Assembly: GCA_045614925.1 (NCBI GenBank)
Contig: JAZLDV010000067.1
Coordinates: 1 to 40,244 of the forward strand
Direction: 5' to 3'
Length of the DNA stretch: 40,244 nt
DNA from: JAZLDV01 sp045614925
GTDB lineage: Bacteria > Bacillota_I > Bacilli_A > Erysipelotrichales > Coprobacillaceae
Both the position numbers and the translations under genes were made by a program. The notes beneath the pieces are model-generated. The model worked only from the letters and a program-made list of their open reading frames with translations. It did not search any database and was not told the DNA's origin. Below, one piece after another: positions 1-7,441 of the stretch. Numbering within the stretch: the stretch's first letter is position 1; every line of letters starts with the position of its first letter.

Positions 1-2
1 TA

Positions 3-137
3 TTATTAGTATTACTGATGATTGTTAATGTTATGCCAATTCATGAGCATGATGAATATTGCGGTTATGATAAAAATACAGATACAGGATGTATTTATGA
101 TATTGATCCTTTAAAACAAGGAGATAGTGGTGATTAA
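3..137 (+). CDS. C-terminal end of a small secreted-peptide-like ORF (5' truncated)
   Basis: An open frame enters from the left edge and stops at the TAA at 135-137. The visible 44 residues begin with a hydrophobic stretch (LLVLLMIVNV) that looks like the end of a signal peptide or membrane segment. A polar tail follows with two cysteines 12 residues apart and a His-Glu-His motif, ending in QGDSGD. The stop overlaps the start of the regulator gene by one base (TAATG), so translation of the two is probably coupled. The start lies outside the window. I recognise no family. The arrangement resembles peptide/regulator pairs of the RRNPP type, but no processing site can be proven here. Confidence 0.5.
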   Translation, partial: LLVLLMIVNVMPIHEHDEYCGYDKNTDTGCIYDIDPLKQGDSGD

Positions 138-1363
138 TGGAAACAAATATAGGAAAGATTGTAAAACTTCATAGAATCAGAAAAAAATTTAAGCAGGAAT
201 ATATGGCCAAAAAACTAGGTATTACAACCTCTACATATTCCCGTTTTGAGAATAATCTATTTGTTTTAGAGGATGAACAGATTGAAAAAGCATTTTCAAT
301 CTTAGAGATAGATTATGTCAATGAAGATATTTCTGATGAATTTGAAAAAGCTGTCTATGTTTTTTTGAAGGATACAGTTATAGATAAAGGATTTGATATA
401 TCATATAAAGTTGTCGAATCATATTATGAAAAAATAATTTCTACAACTTCTTTTCCTAAATACCTTTTTGTAGAAATGTATTATAAGGTAAGGAAAAAGC
501 AAAAATTTGATATTAAAGATTACTTTTTTCTTGAAGATTATTTTGAATATTTAGATTCTTATCATATTCAGTTTTATTATGATATGGTAGGTATATATCA
601 TAGACAAAGAGAATTACATACTGAATCTGTTGATTATTATTTAAAAGCGAAAACTTTTGTAGGTAATTTTTTAAGTTCAGGAATGGTTTGTTATCATTTA
701 AGTATTGCATATAGAAATTTAGGTAAATTGAGCGATGCTTTAAGGTATATGGAAGAGGCAAAAGTTTATTTTGTAAAAACATTAAATCTTAGAAGATTAG
801 TGATGGCTGAGTTTGAAATTGGATTAATCAATCAGAATATGAACAATGTGGAATACGGTATACAAAAATATTTTGACTGTCTGGATGCATTTAAGATGCT
901 AGACATGAAGCCTGAAGTTCATAATACTTATAATAGTATCTTATGGACATATATGAAGGATGGACAGTATGATAATGTGCTGAAGATAAAAGATGAAGCA
1001 TTAGAAGCAGTCAATGATGATCCGTACTTTTATTTTATGATTGCTTATACATACTACAAGATGAATGATCTAAAGAATGCAAAGCAATATAGTGTACATG
1101 CTAAATCGTTACTGCATAATTGTAATGATGCATTTAAAATAAATGTCATCAAGGCATTGCATGTTGTATTAAAAACAAAAGATACATGTAAAAAAGAAAG
1201 TGCATTACTTAAAGTTTATGATAGCGCATTAGAATGTCAGGACCATGAAGTTATTAAGTTCACATTGGACTGGCTTTGTGAGTTCTATAAAGAAGAACAG
1301 GATGTAGAAAACTTAAATAAATATCTAATGTTAGCGATAGAATGGCATAAGAAATCAGAGTAG
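137..1363 (+). CDS. HTH (XRE) transcriptional regulator with TPR-like C-terminal region, Rgg/PlcR-like
   Basis: The 408-residue protein has an N-terminal XRE-type helix-turn-helix at about residues 8-62 (MAKKLGITTSTYSRFENN is the recognition region). A long all-helical region to the C-terminus follows, with tyrosine- and leucine-rich repeats of about 35-40 residues typical of tetratricopeptide folds. This matches RRNPP-type cytosolic regulators (Rgg, PlcR, NprR), whose TPR part binds short imported peptides. The start ATG overlaps the stop of the upstream peptide-like ORF, and AAGGAG at 118-123 is a somewhat distant ribosome binding site. A terminator closes the gene, so the pair forms its own unit. 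Targets and ligand cannot be read from the sequence. The HTH assignment is firm; peptide sensing is inferred. Confidence 0.8.
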   Translation: METNIGKIVKLHRIRKKFKQEYMAKKLGITTSTYSRFENNLFVLEDEQIEKAFSILEIDYVNEDISDEFEKAVYVFLKDTVIDKGFDISYKVVESYYEKIISTTSFPKYLFVEMYYKVRKKQKFDIKDYFFLEDYFEYLDSYHIQFYYDMVGIYHRQRELHTESVDYYLKAKTFVGNFLSSGMVCYHLSIAYRNLGKLSDALRYMEEAKVYFVKTLNLRRLVMAEFEIGLINQNMNNVEYGIQKYFDCLDAFKMLDMKPEVHNTYNSILWTYMKDGQYDNVLKIKDEALEAVNDDPYFYFMIAYTYYKMNDLKNAKQYSVHAKSLLHNCNDAFKINVIKALHVVLKTKDTCKKESALLKVYDSALECQDHEVIKFTLDWLCEFYKEEQDVENLNKYLMLAIEWHKKSE

Positions 1364-1390
1364 CAGATGATAAGTCTGTTACTTTTTTTT
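1360..1390 (+). terminator. Rho-independent terminator of the HTH/TPR regulator
   Basis: GTAGCAGA at 1360-1367 pairs with TCTGTTAC at 1375-1382 (8 bp, one G-U) with a 7-base loop, followed by eight T. The stop codon TAG lies inside the left arm. Confidence 0.85.
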
Positions 1391-1396
1391 ACATTA

Positions 1397-1416
1397 TTTT
1401 GTATAGTTTTACAAAA
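1397..1416. repeat. Inverted repeat upstream of the polyamine operon promoter
   Basis: TTTTGTA (1397-1403) and TACAAAA (1410-1416) form a perfect 7-bp inverted repeat with a 6-base spacer, about 30 bases upstream of the -35 box at 1445. It could be an operator for the XRE-cupin regulator encoded next, but in DNA this AT-rich it could also arise by chance. Confidence 0.3.
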
Positions 1417-1444
1417 CTTTTTGTTTAATTATATGTTATATGTA

Positions 1445-1472
1445 TTGCATTACTATAACAATGATGTATAAT
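1445..1472 (+). promoter_or_regulatory. Sigma-A promoter of the polyamine transport operon
   Basis: TTGCAT (1445-1450) and TATAAT (1467-1472) are separated by 16 bases. This is the only good promoter-like pair between the preceding terminator and the XRE-cupin gene. Confidence 0.65.
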
Positions 1473-1532
1473 AGATTTGTTAAATAAATTTAATTTGAAG
1501 TTTAGTAATAATATACAAAAGGAGGCATGCGT

Positions 1533-2066
1533 ATGGATATTGGGAAAAAGATTAAAGAATTGCGTCTTCAAAATGATTTGACCTTAGACAATCTTGCATC
1601 ACGTAGTGAACTGACCAAAGGTTTTTTATCACAGGTAGAACGCAATCTGACAAGTCCAAGTATTTCTACTTTAGAAGATATCTTAGAAGCATTAGGAACA
1701 AATCTATCTGAATTTTTTCATGAAGAAAAAGAAGAAAAGATTGTATTTTCTTCACAGGATTTCTTTATTGATGAGCAGGATGATTATACAATTGAATGGA
1801 TAATTCCAAATGCTCAAAAGAATGAAATGGAGCCTATTTTATTAACTTTACATCCTAATTGCAGATCACATGAGCTTTTAGCGCATCATGGAGAAGAATT
1901 TGGATATGTATTAAAAGGAAGTGTGACTTTAGTGAGGGGAAACAAAAAATATAAAGTAAAGACTAAAGAAACATTTTATATTAATGGAGAAATGTCTCAT
2001 TATTTATATAATCATGGAAATAGTGATGCGGTTGTGTTGTGGATTACAACACCACCTATGTTTTAG
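1533..2066 (+). CDS. XRE-family regulator with C-terminal cupin domain (PuuR-like), probable pot operon regulator
   Basis: The 177-residue protein has an N-terminal XRE helix-turn-helix (about residues 2-60, LTLDNLASRSELTKGFLSQV) joined to a small cupin domain at about 105-175, in which the His of SHELLAHHGEEFGYVL and the GxxxxYxNG-like turn are visible. This architecture is that of PuuR and related regulators. In many Firmicutes it sits directly before potABCD and senses polyamines, so regulation of the downstream genes is likely but inferred. An in-frame ATG at 1527 is only one base from the AGGAGG at 1520-1525 and is too close. The ATG at 1533 has ideal 7-base spacing and is preferred. The gap to potA is 11 bases. 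Confidence 0.85.
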   Translation: MDIGKKIKELRLQNDLTLDNLASRSELTKGFLSQVERNLTSPSISTLEDILEALGTNLSEFFHEEKEEKIVFSSQDFFIDEQDDYTIEWIIPNAQKNEMEPILLTLHPNCRSHELLAHHGEEFGYVLKGSVTLVRGNKKYKVKTKETFYINGEMSHYLYNHGNSDAVVLWITTPPMF

Positions 2067-2077
2067 GAGGATAAAAT

Positions 2078-3655
2078 ATGGAAAAGAAAAAATTGATTGA
2101 ATTTCGTAATATTGTAAAGTCATTTGATAATCAGGTGATTTTAAAAGGAATTAATTTAGATATATATGAAAATGAATTTGTGACTTTATTAGGTCCTAGT
2201 GGATGTGGTAAAACAACATTGCTTAGAATATTAGGTGGATTTTTAGGGGATTATGAAGGACATGTTATTTTTGATGGTGAAGATATTAGTGATAAACCAC
2301 CTTATGAAAGAGAATTAAATACTGTGTTTCAAAAATATGCATTATTCCCACATTTAAATGTATATGAAAATATCGCATTTGGATTACATATAAAAAAGAT
2401 GAGTAAAGACGTTATTGAACAAAAAGTAATGAAAATGTTAAAACTTATCGGACTAGAAGGATATGAAAAGAAAAATGTTACATTATTATCTGGTGGACAA
2501 CAGCAACGTATTGCGATTGCTAGAGCACTAGTTAATGAACCTAAAGTTTTATTATTAGATGAACCTTTAGCAGCATTAGATTTAAAATTAAGAAAAGAAA
2601 TGCAATATGAATTAAAAAGAATTCAACAGGAAGTTGGAATTACATTTATTTTCGTAACGCATGATCAAGAAGAAGCATTAACAATGTCTGATAAGATTGT
2701 TGTTATGAAGGGTGGAGAAATCCAACAAGTTGGATCACCAGAAGAAATTTATAATGAACCAGCAAATAGATATGTTGCTAACTTTATTGGTGAAAGTAAT
2801 ATTTTATCTGCAAGAATGGTAGATGATTATAAAGTTCGTTTTGATGATAAGACATTTGATTGTGTTGATTATGGTTATAAAGAAAATGAAGCAGTTGATG
2901 TAATTATCAGACCTGAAGATATTGATATTGTCCCAGTTGAACAAGGTAAGATGACTGGAGAAGTATTAAGTGTATTATTTAAAGGTGTACATTATGAAAT
3001 CATTGTAGAAACTGTTCCAGGTACAACTGTTACTGTTAATATGCATGTAATTAGAAATAGAGATGTAACAAGTGAAAATGGAAAAGAAAAGATTTCTGCA
3101 AATGATATTTATGTTGATATTGAAGAAGTTAAAGATTTAGATGATAAAGAAATTATTGCACGTTCTGATGCTCAGGCATGGGATCCTGAAACTGATGAAT
3201 ATATTTCAATTGCAAAAATTGAATATGAATTAGAAAATGAATTAGGAGAATATCCTGTTGTGTTCTCAACAGGAAATGGAACAAGTGTTGAAAGAAGAAT
3301 CTTTGTTGTTAATCAGCCATTTGTTAAAAATGAAAAAGCAAATGAAGCGATTATGGCATTTAACTTCTTTAAAACTGTTGATGAATTAAGTGAATCTCAA
3401 ACTATTGATACAGATATTAAAACATGGGCAAATGCTCAAGGATGGAAATTAAGTAATGAAAATGAATCAGTTGATATTACTGTAGATTATGATTTTGATC
3501 CAGAAGATATTAAAGAAGGTGTATATAAAGTGACTTTCTCAACAGCTGGTCGTAACTTTAAGATTCATACAACTGATTATTCTGAAGTAGGTCAAATGGT
3601 CGGATTGACTTTCTTCCCAGAAGATATTCATGTTATGGAAAAGATTGAGTTTTAA
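2078..3655 (+). CDS. potA: Spermidine/putrescine ABC transporter ATPase PotA with an inserted repeat domain
   Basis: This is the ATPase subunit of the polyamine importer, acting at the inner face of the membrane with PotB and PotC. Walker A GPSGCGKTT is at 39-47, the Q-loop Gln at 85, signature LSGGQQQR at 137-144, Walker B VLLLDEP at 157-163 and the switch His at 195. The TOBE-type C-terminal domain starts near 288. The protein has 525 residues, while family members usually have about 350-385. The excess is an insertion at roughly residues 315-492, between the TOBE strands LFKGVHYEIIVE and FKIHTTDYSEVG, which join directly in streptococcal PotA. The insert holds two similar units, marked by GEYPVVFST (390-398) and GVYKVTFST (481-489), that resemble Ig-like repeats of surface proteins. 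The frame is open throughout. The core assignment is firm; the insert's role is unknown. Confidence 0.93.
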   Translation: MEKKKLIEFRNIVKSFDNQVILKGINLDIYENEFVTLLGPSGCGKTTLLRILGGFLGDYEGHVIFDGEDISDKPPYERELNTVFQKYALFPHLNVYENIAFGLHIKKMSKDVIEQKVMKMLKLIGLEGYEKKNVTLLSGGQQQRIAIARALVNEPKVLLLDEPLAALDLKLRKEMQYELKRIQQEVGITFIFVTHDQEEALTMSDKIVVMKGGEIQQVGSPEEIYNEPANRYVANFIGESNILSARMVDDYKVRFDDKTFDCVDYGYKENEAVDVIIRPEDIDIVPVEQGKMTGEVLSVLFKGVHYEIIVETVPGTTVTVNMHVIRNRDVTSENGKEKISANDIYVDIEEVKDLDDKEIIARSDAQAWDPETDEYISIAKIEYELENELGEYPVVFSTGNGTSVERRIFVVNQPFVKNEKANEAIMAFNFFKTVDELSESQTIDTDIKTWANAQGWKLSNENESVDITVDYDFDPEDIKEGVYKVTFSTAGRNFKIHTTDYSEVGQMVGLTFFPEDIHVMEKIEF

Positions 3656-3658
3656 TAT

Positions 3659-4492
3659 ATGAAAAAATTTACTCAGTTAGCATGGCCATATATCGTATGG
3701 GCAGGATTAATGATTGTATTACCTATGTTATTAATTGCTTTTTATTCTTTTAGTGAACAAGGTAATAGCATTATTTCTTTCTCATTGACATTAGACCATT
3801 ATGTTAAATTTTTTACCGACCCAGATTTTTTATTGATTTTATTTAGATCGTTAACGATTGCGATAAAAACAACAATTATCTGTTTAATATTAGGATATCC
3901 TGTGGCTTATTACATTTCTAGATGTAATGAGAAATTACAGAATATACTTGTTTTAGCTATTACATTACCAATGTGGATTAATATGTTAGTAAGAACATAT
4001 TCTTGGATTGGTTTACTTAGTGATGGAGGAATATTTTCACAAATATTAAATTTCTTTGGTATTGCAAATGAAGGATTATTATATACTGAGGGTGCAGTAT
4101 TATTAGGAATGGTATATAACTTTATTCCATTTATGATTTTACAGATTAATACATCTTTATGTAAGATGGATTTATCTTTGTTAGATGCCAGTGCTGATTT
4201 GGGTGCAAATAGAACACAAACTTTTGCAAAAGTGACTTTACCTTTATCTTTACCTGGAGTTATTAATGGGATTACATTAGTATTCTTACCTGCAGTTAGT
4301 TCGTTCTTTATTCCAAAATTGCTTGGAGGAGGACAATATTTCTTAATTGGGAATTTAATTGAGAACCAGTTTATTACTGTTGGAGAATGGAATTTTGGAA
4401 GTGCAATCTCTATGATTATGGCTATTATTATGATGGCTTTAATGATGCTTGTGCGTAATGTAGAAAAACGTAATCAAGGAGGTAGAGAATAA
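3659..4492 (+). CDS. potB: Spermidine/putrescine ABC transporter permease PotB
   Basis: The 277-residue membrane protein has about six hydrophobic helices and the cytoplasmic EAA-type loop (DASADLGANRTQTFAKVTLPLSLPGVINGI) that docks on the ATPase. PotB forms half of the translocation channel with PotC. The start lies 3 bases after the potA stop with no clear Shine-Dalgarno, so it is probably translated by coupling. Its stop overlaps the next start by one base (TAATG). Length and order match the family. Confidence 0.93.
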   Translation: MKKFTQLAWPYIVWAGLMIVLPMLLIAFYSFSEQGNSIISFSLTLDHYVKFFTDPDFLLILFRSLTIAIKTTIICLILGYPVAYYISRCNEKLQNILVLAITLPMWINMLVRTYSWIGLLSDGGIFSQILNFFGIANEGLLYTEGAVLLGMVYNFIPFMILQINTSLCKMDLSLLDASADLGANRTQTFAKVTLPLSLPGVINGITLVFLPAVSSFFIPKLLGGGQYFLIGNLIENQFITVGEWNFGSAISMIMAIIMMALMMLVRNVEKRNQGGRE

Positions 4493-6381
4493 TGAGAAAG
4501 AAAAGCAGACCAATACAGAAAGCTTTATTAATTTTAATGCTTTTATTCTTCTATCTTCCTATTTTATATATGATTGTATTCTCATTTAATGATAGTAAGT
4601 CATTAACACATTTTACATCTTTTTCATTAAGATGGTACAAACATATGCTTGAATCAAGAGATATGATGGAAGCATTATATACAACATTTAATGTTGCGAT
4701 TATCGCAACAGCAATTTCTACAGTTGTAGGAACAATTGCAGCAATTGGACTTAGTCATTGTAAAAAAGTTGTAAGAGATATAATGGATCAGGTTAATAAT
4801 TTTCCAATGATGAACCCTGAAATTGTAACTGCAATTGGATTTATGTTATTGTTTATTACTTTTAAAGTAGAAAAAGGATATATTACAATGCTATTAGCTC
4901 ATATAGCATTCTGTATTCCTTATGTTATGTTATCAGTTATGCCTAAGATTCGTTCGTTAGATCCTAATATTGCTGATGCAGCAATGGATTTAGGGGCAAC
5001 ACCTTTTCAGGCTTTAATTAAAGTTATTGTTCCTCAAATTATGCCTGGTATTGTTTCGGGTGCATTAATTGCTTTTACAATGTCAGTAGATGATTTTATT
5101 ATCTCTTACTTTGTAACTGGAAGAGGTGTAAAAAACTTAAGTATTATTGTTTATACGATGAGTAAACGTGTTAATCCTAGTATTAATGCCATTTCTACGT
5201 TAATGGTTTTAATTATTACGATTGCATTGATTGTGATTAATGTTGTTCCTTCTTTATTAGCTAAACATACGAGTAAAGGTGGAAGTTTGAAAAAGCCAGG
5301 AATTATTTTAGGAACAGTATTAGCATTAGTATTAGGTATATTTGCAGTTAAAGGAACTGGAAGTTCAAATGATGTTTTACCATATGAAGGACAGACTTTA
5401 CATATTTATAATGTAGGGGAATATATTGGTGAAAATGTTATTAAAAACTTTGAAGAATTAACTGGAGCGACTGTTATTATGGAAATCTTTGATTCTAATG
5501 AAGCGATGTATATTAAAGTTGCTAATGGGGAATCATATGATATTTTAGTTCCTAGTGATTATATGATTGAAAGATTAAAGAATGAAGGATATCTTCAAAA
5601 ATTAGATTATACTTTATTAAATTGTTTATCAGAAATTGATGAAGATGTTTTAGGATTAGCATATGATAAAGGTAATGAATATTCTATTCCTTATTTCTGG
5701 GGAACAGTAGGGATTACTTATGATAAGACAAAAGTAGATATTGAAGACTTAGAAAAAGAAGGATTTAATATTTTCTTAAATGAAAAATATAAAGGTGATG
5801 TTTACTTATATGACTCAGAAAGAGATTCATTTATGATGGCATTAAAAGCTTTAGGATATTCTATGAATACTGAAAATGAAGCTGAGTTACAGGAAGCTTA
5901 TGAATGGCTTGTTAAGTGTGTAGAAACTATGGATACTGAGATTGTTATTGATGAAATTATTGATAATATGGCTCAAGGACGTAAAGCACTAGCAATTACT
6001 TATTCAGGTGATGCTTCTTATATTATGAGTGAAAATGAAAATATGGGATTCTATTTACCTAATGAGGGAACAAACTTATGGTGTGATGCTATGGTTATTC
6101 CAGCGAATGCAAAAAATCCTAAGTTAGCACATGAATTTATGAATTATGTAAGTTCGTATGAAGGAGCATATGATAATTCAAGTTATGTAGGTTATACTTC
6201 GCCTAATATTGAAGTTAAACAGGAATTATCAAGTGAGGGTGGAGATTATTATGGAATTTCTGCTTATATTCCTCGTACAGGATATGAACATGATGAAATC
6301 TTTGTTTATAATGAAAGAACACGTAAGATTATAAGTAACTTATGGTCTAAAGTTAAAATTTCAGCAAGTAATTCAAAATAA
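4492..6381 (+). CDS. potCD: Fused spermidine/putrescine permease and substrate-binding protein (PotC-PotD)
   Basis: This 629-residue protein combines the second permease and the extracytoplasmic receptor of the polyamine importer. Residues 1-260 are PotC, with about six membrane helices and the EAA loop DAAMDLGATPFQALIKVIVPQIMPGIVSG. After a short basic linker there is one more hydrophobic segment at about 268-287, then the PotD-type binding domain from about 300, starting LHIYNVGEYIGENV. The PotD part has no signal peptide or lipobox of its own; the extra helix anchors it outside the cell. Such fusions are known in Firmicutes and save a separate lipoprotein. AAGGAGG lies just upstream of the overlapping ATG. 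It is the last gene of the operon, followed by two hairpins. Confidence 0.93.
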   Translation: MRKKSRPIQKALLILMLLFFYLPILYMIVFSFNDSKSLTHFTSFSLRWYKHMLESRDMMEALYTTFNVAIIATAISTVVGTIAAIGLSHCKKVVRDIMDQVNNFPMMNPEIVTAIGFMLLFITFKVEKGYITMLLAHIAFCIPYVMLSVMPKIRSLDPNIADAAMDLGATPFQALIKVIVPQIMPGIVSGALIAFTMSVDDFIISYFVTGRGVKNLSIIVYTMSKRVNPSINAISTLMVLIITIALIVINVVPSLLAKHTSKGGSLKKPGIILGTVLALVLGIFAVKGTGSSNDVLPYEGQTLHIYNVGEYIGENVIKNFEELTGATVIMEIFDSNEAMYIKVANGESYDILVPSDYMIERLKNEGYLQKLDYTLLNCLSEIDEDVLGLAYDKGNEYSIPYFWGTVGITYDKTKVDIEDLEKEGFNIFLNEKYKGDVYLYDSERDSFMMALKALGYSMNTENEAELQEAYEWLVKCVETMDTEIVIDEIIDNMAQGRKALAITYSGDASYIMSENENMGFYLPNEGTNLWCDAMVIPANAKNPKLAHEFMNYVSSYEGAYDNSSYVGYTSPNIEVKQELSSEGGDYYGISAYIPRTGYEHDEIFVYNERTRKIISNLWSKVKISASNSK

Positions 6382-6387
6382 TTTATA

Positions 6388-6418
6388 AAGCTGTTGTGAG
6401 TAATCACAATAGCTTTTT
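6388..6418 (+). terminator. Rho-independent terminator of the pot operon
   Basis: A 12-bp stem (AAGCTGTTGTGA with TCACAATAGCTT, one G-U) and a GTAA loop are followed by a T run directly after potCD. Confidence 0.9.
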
Positions 6419-6469
6419 AATATATAAAATATTTGAAAAAAGAATCTTATAAAATGCTAATTAAAGATT

Positions 6470-6503
6470 TATAGACGGTGAATAACACCGTCTATATTTT
6501 TTT
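6470..6503 (+). terminator. Second hairpin terminator, overlapping the end of the HAD gene
   Basis: TATAGACGGTG (6470-6480) pairs perfectly with CACCGTCTATA (6486-6496) over an AATAA loop, and seven T follow on the plus strand. It is a backup terminator for the pot operon. The minus strand has the same hairpin but no T run, so for the convergent HAD gene it may only protect the 3' end. The HAD stop codon lies in the stem. Confidence 0.75.
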
Positions 6504-7199
6504 ACTTATATATTGTTTTAAATCATCAAATGATCCATGATTGAATAAGTTTACATCTGTATTATGTCTATTAATTAGACAATCAGTTAATAAAAATACA
6601 TCTAAACCTAGTTTAGAGACAATCATATCTTCATCAATATCATTTCCTACCATTAAACATTCTTCAGGATTTAAATTATATTTTTGTAAAATAGATTCAT
6701 AATATTTTAAAGATGGCTTTGTATAATTGTATTCTTCATAGGTTGTAAAATGAAGAATATCCTTTGTATCAATACCAGCCCATTGTAATCTATATCCAGT
6801 CGCAACTTTAGGAAATAATGGATTTGTTGCGATAATTATATTAATATTTTTTTCTTTTAAGAAATTGATAAGTTCTTTTGTTTTTGGTGTTGGAGAGCAT
6901 GTACATTTGACTTGCTGGAAATCTGTATGATAAAACTCTTCGAATAATGGCATATCTTTTATAATGTCTTCACCATAAACATTTTTAAATACTTTCCAGA
7001 ATATATCTTCATTAGAAATAGAACCATCATTTTTATACATTGCACCTATTCCTTTATGTAATGTTTCTTTTAATAATTCTTTTTCATAACCATATTGATC
7101 AAAGAATTTGCATAATAATTTTAGATATGTCTGTACAAATAAGTCCTGATTCATTGGCAATAATGTTCCATCTAAATCAAATAATATAGTTTTTAACAT
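6492..7199 (-). CDS. HAD-superfamily hydrolase (phosphoglycolate phosphatase/YjjG-like)
   Basis: The 235-residue protein has the HAD motifs: DLDGTL (residues 8-13, nucleophile Asp8), the conserved Lys in TKPSLKYY, and the acidic motif IV GNDIDEDM. A helical cap lies between motifs I and II, as in subfamily IA phosphatases. The substrate cannot be told from the sequence; candidates are sugar phosphates, phosphoglycolate or nucleotides. The ATG at 7199 is preferred over an upstream TTG at 7202 because AGAGGTGA lies at good distance from it. The gene stands alone, convergent to the pot operon and divergent from ppaC. Confidence 0.82.
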   Translation of the reverse strand: MLKTILFDLDGTLLPMNQDLFVQTYLKLLCKFFDQYGYEKELLKETLHKGIGAMYKNDGSISNEDIFWKVFKNVYGEDIIKDMPLFEEFYHTDFQQVKCTCSPTPKTKELINFLKEKNINIIIATNPLFPKVATGYRLQWAGIDTKDILHFTTYEEYNYTKPSLKYYESILQKYNLNPEECLMVGNDIDEDMIVSKLGLDVFLLTDCLINRHNTDVNLFNHGSFDDLKQYISKKI

Positions 7200-7293
7200 C
7201 AAATCACCTCTATGTAATTATAATGAGTAAAAATGGAAAAGTATAGAATTTATTTTTTTAATCGAAAATATATGAGTTTGTTGTTTGATGTAG

Positions 7294-7299
7294 TATAAT
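7294..7299 (+). promoter_or_regulatory. -10 element of a probable ppaC promoter
   Basis: A perfect TATAAT lies about 140 bases upstream of ppaC. No convincing -35 hexamer is found at 16-18 bases upstream, so this is weak. It would give a leader of about 135 bases containing the structured region at 7371-7441. Confidence 0.35.
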
Positions 7300-7370
7300 G
7301 AAGTATGATGGAAATATGAAATAAAAAAGATAGTATGATTGATACGTTTGTTACAGCGTAATAATTAAAG

Positions 7371-7441
7371 AAAGGAGAAATTACTTAAAACAGGTAACAT
7401 ATAAAAGTGATAACTTTTATACGTTTGAGTAATAGATTTTT
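7371..7441 (+). promoter_or_regulatory. Structured ppaC ribosome binding region (split Shine-Dalgarno)
   Basis: AAAGGAGA (7371-7378) is the only strong Shine-Dalgarno before ppaC, but lies about 65 bases from the ATG at 7442. Between them ATTACTT (7380-7386) can pair with GAGTAAT (7427-7433), and ATAAAAGT (7401-7408) pairs perfectly with ACTTTTAT (7413-7420) over a GATA loop. With this helix folded, about 10 unpaired bases separate GGAG from the ATG, which is optimal spacing. No start codon for a leader peptide follows the Shine-Dalgarno. The pairings are seen directly; the function is inferred. Confidence 0.55.

Noticed and set aside
1527..1532. ATG 1527 as start of the XRE-cupin gene
   Set aside because: It is one base from the Shine-Dalgarno; the ATG at 1533 has normal spacing.
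2078..3655. PotA insertion as a frameshift or assembly chimera
   Set aside because: The frame is continuous, codon use in the insert matches the flanks, and the TOBE end resumes with correct family residues, so a real in-frame insertion is more likely.
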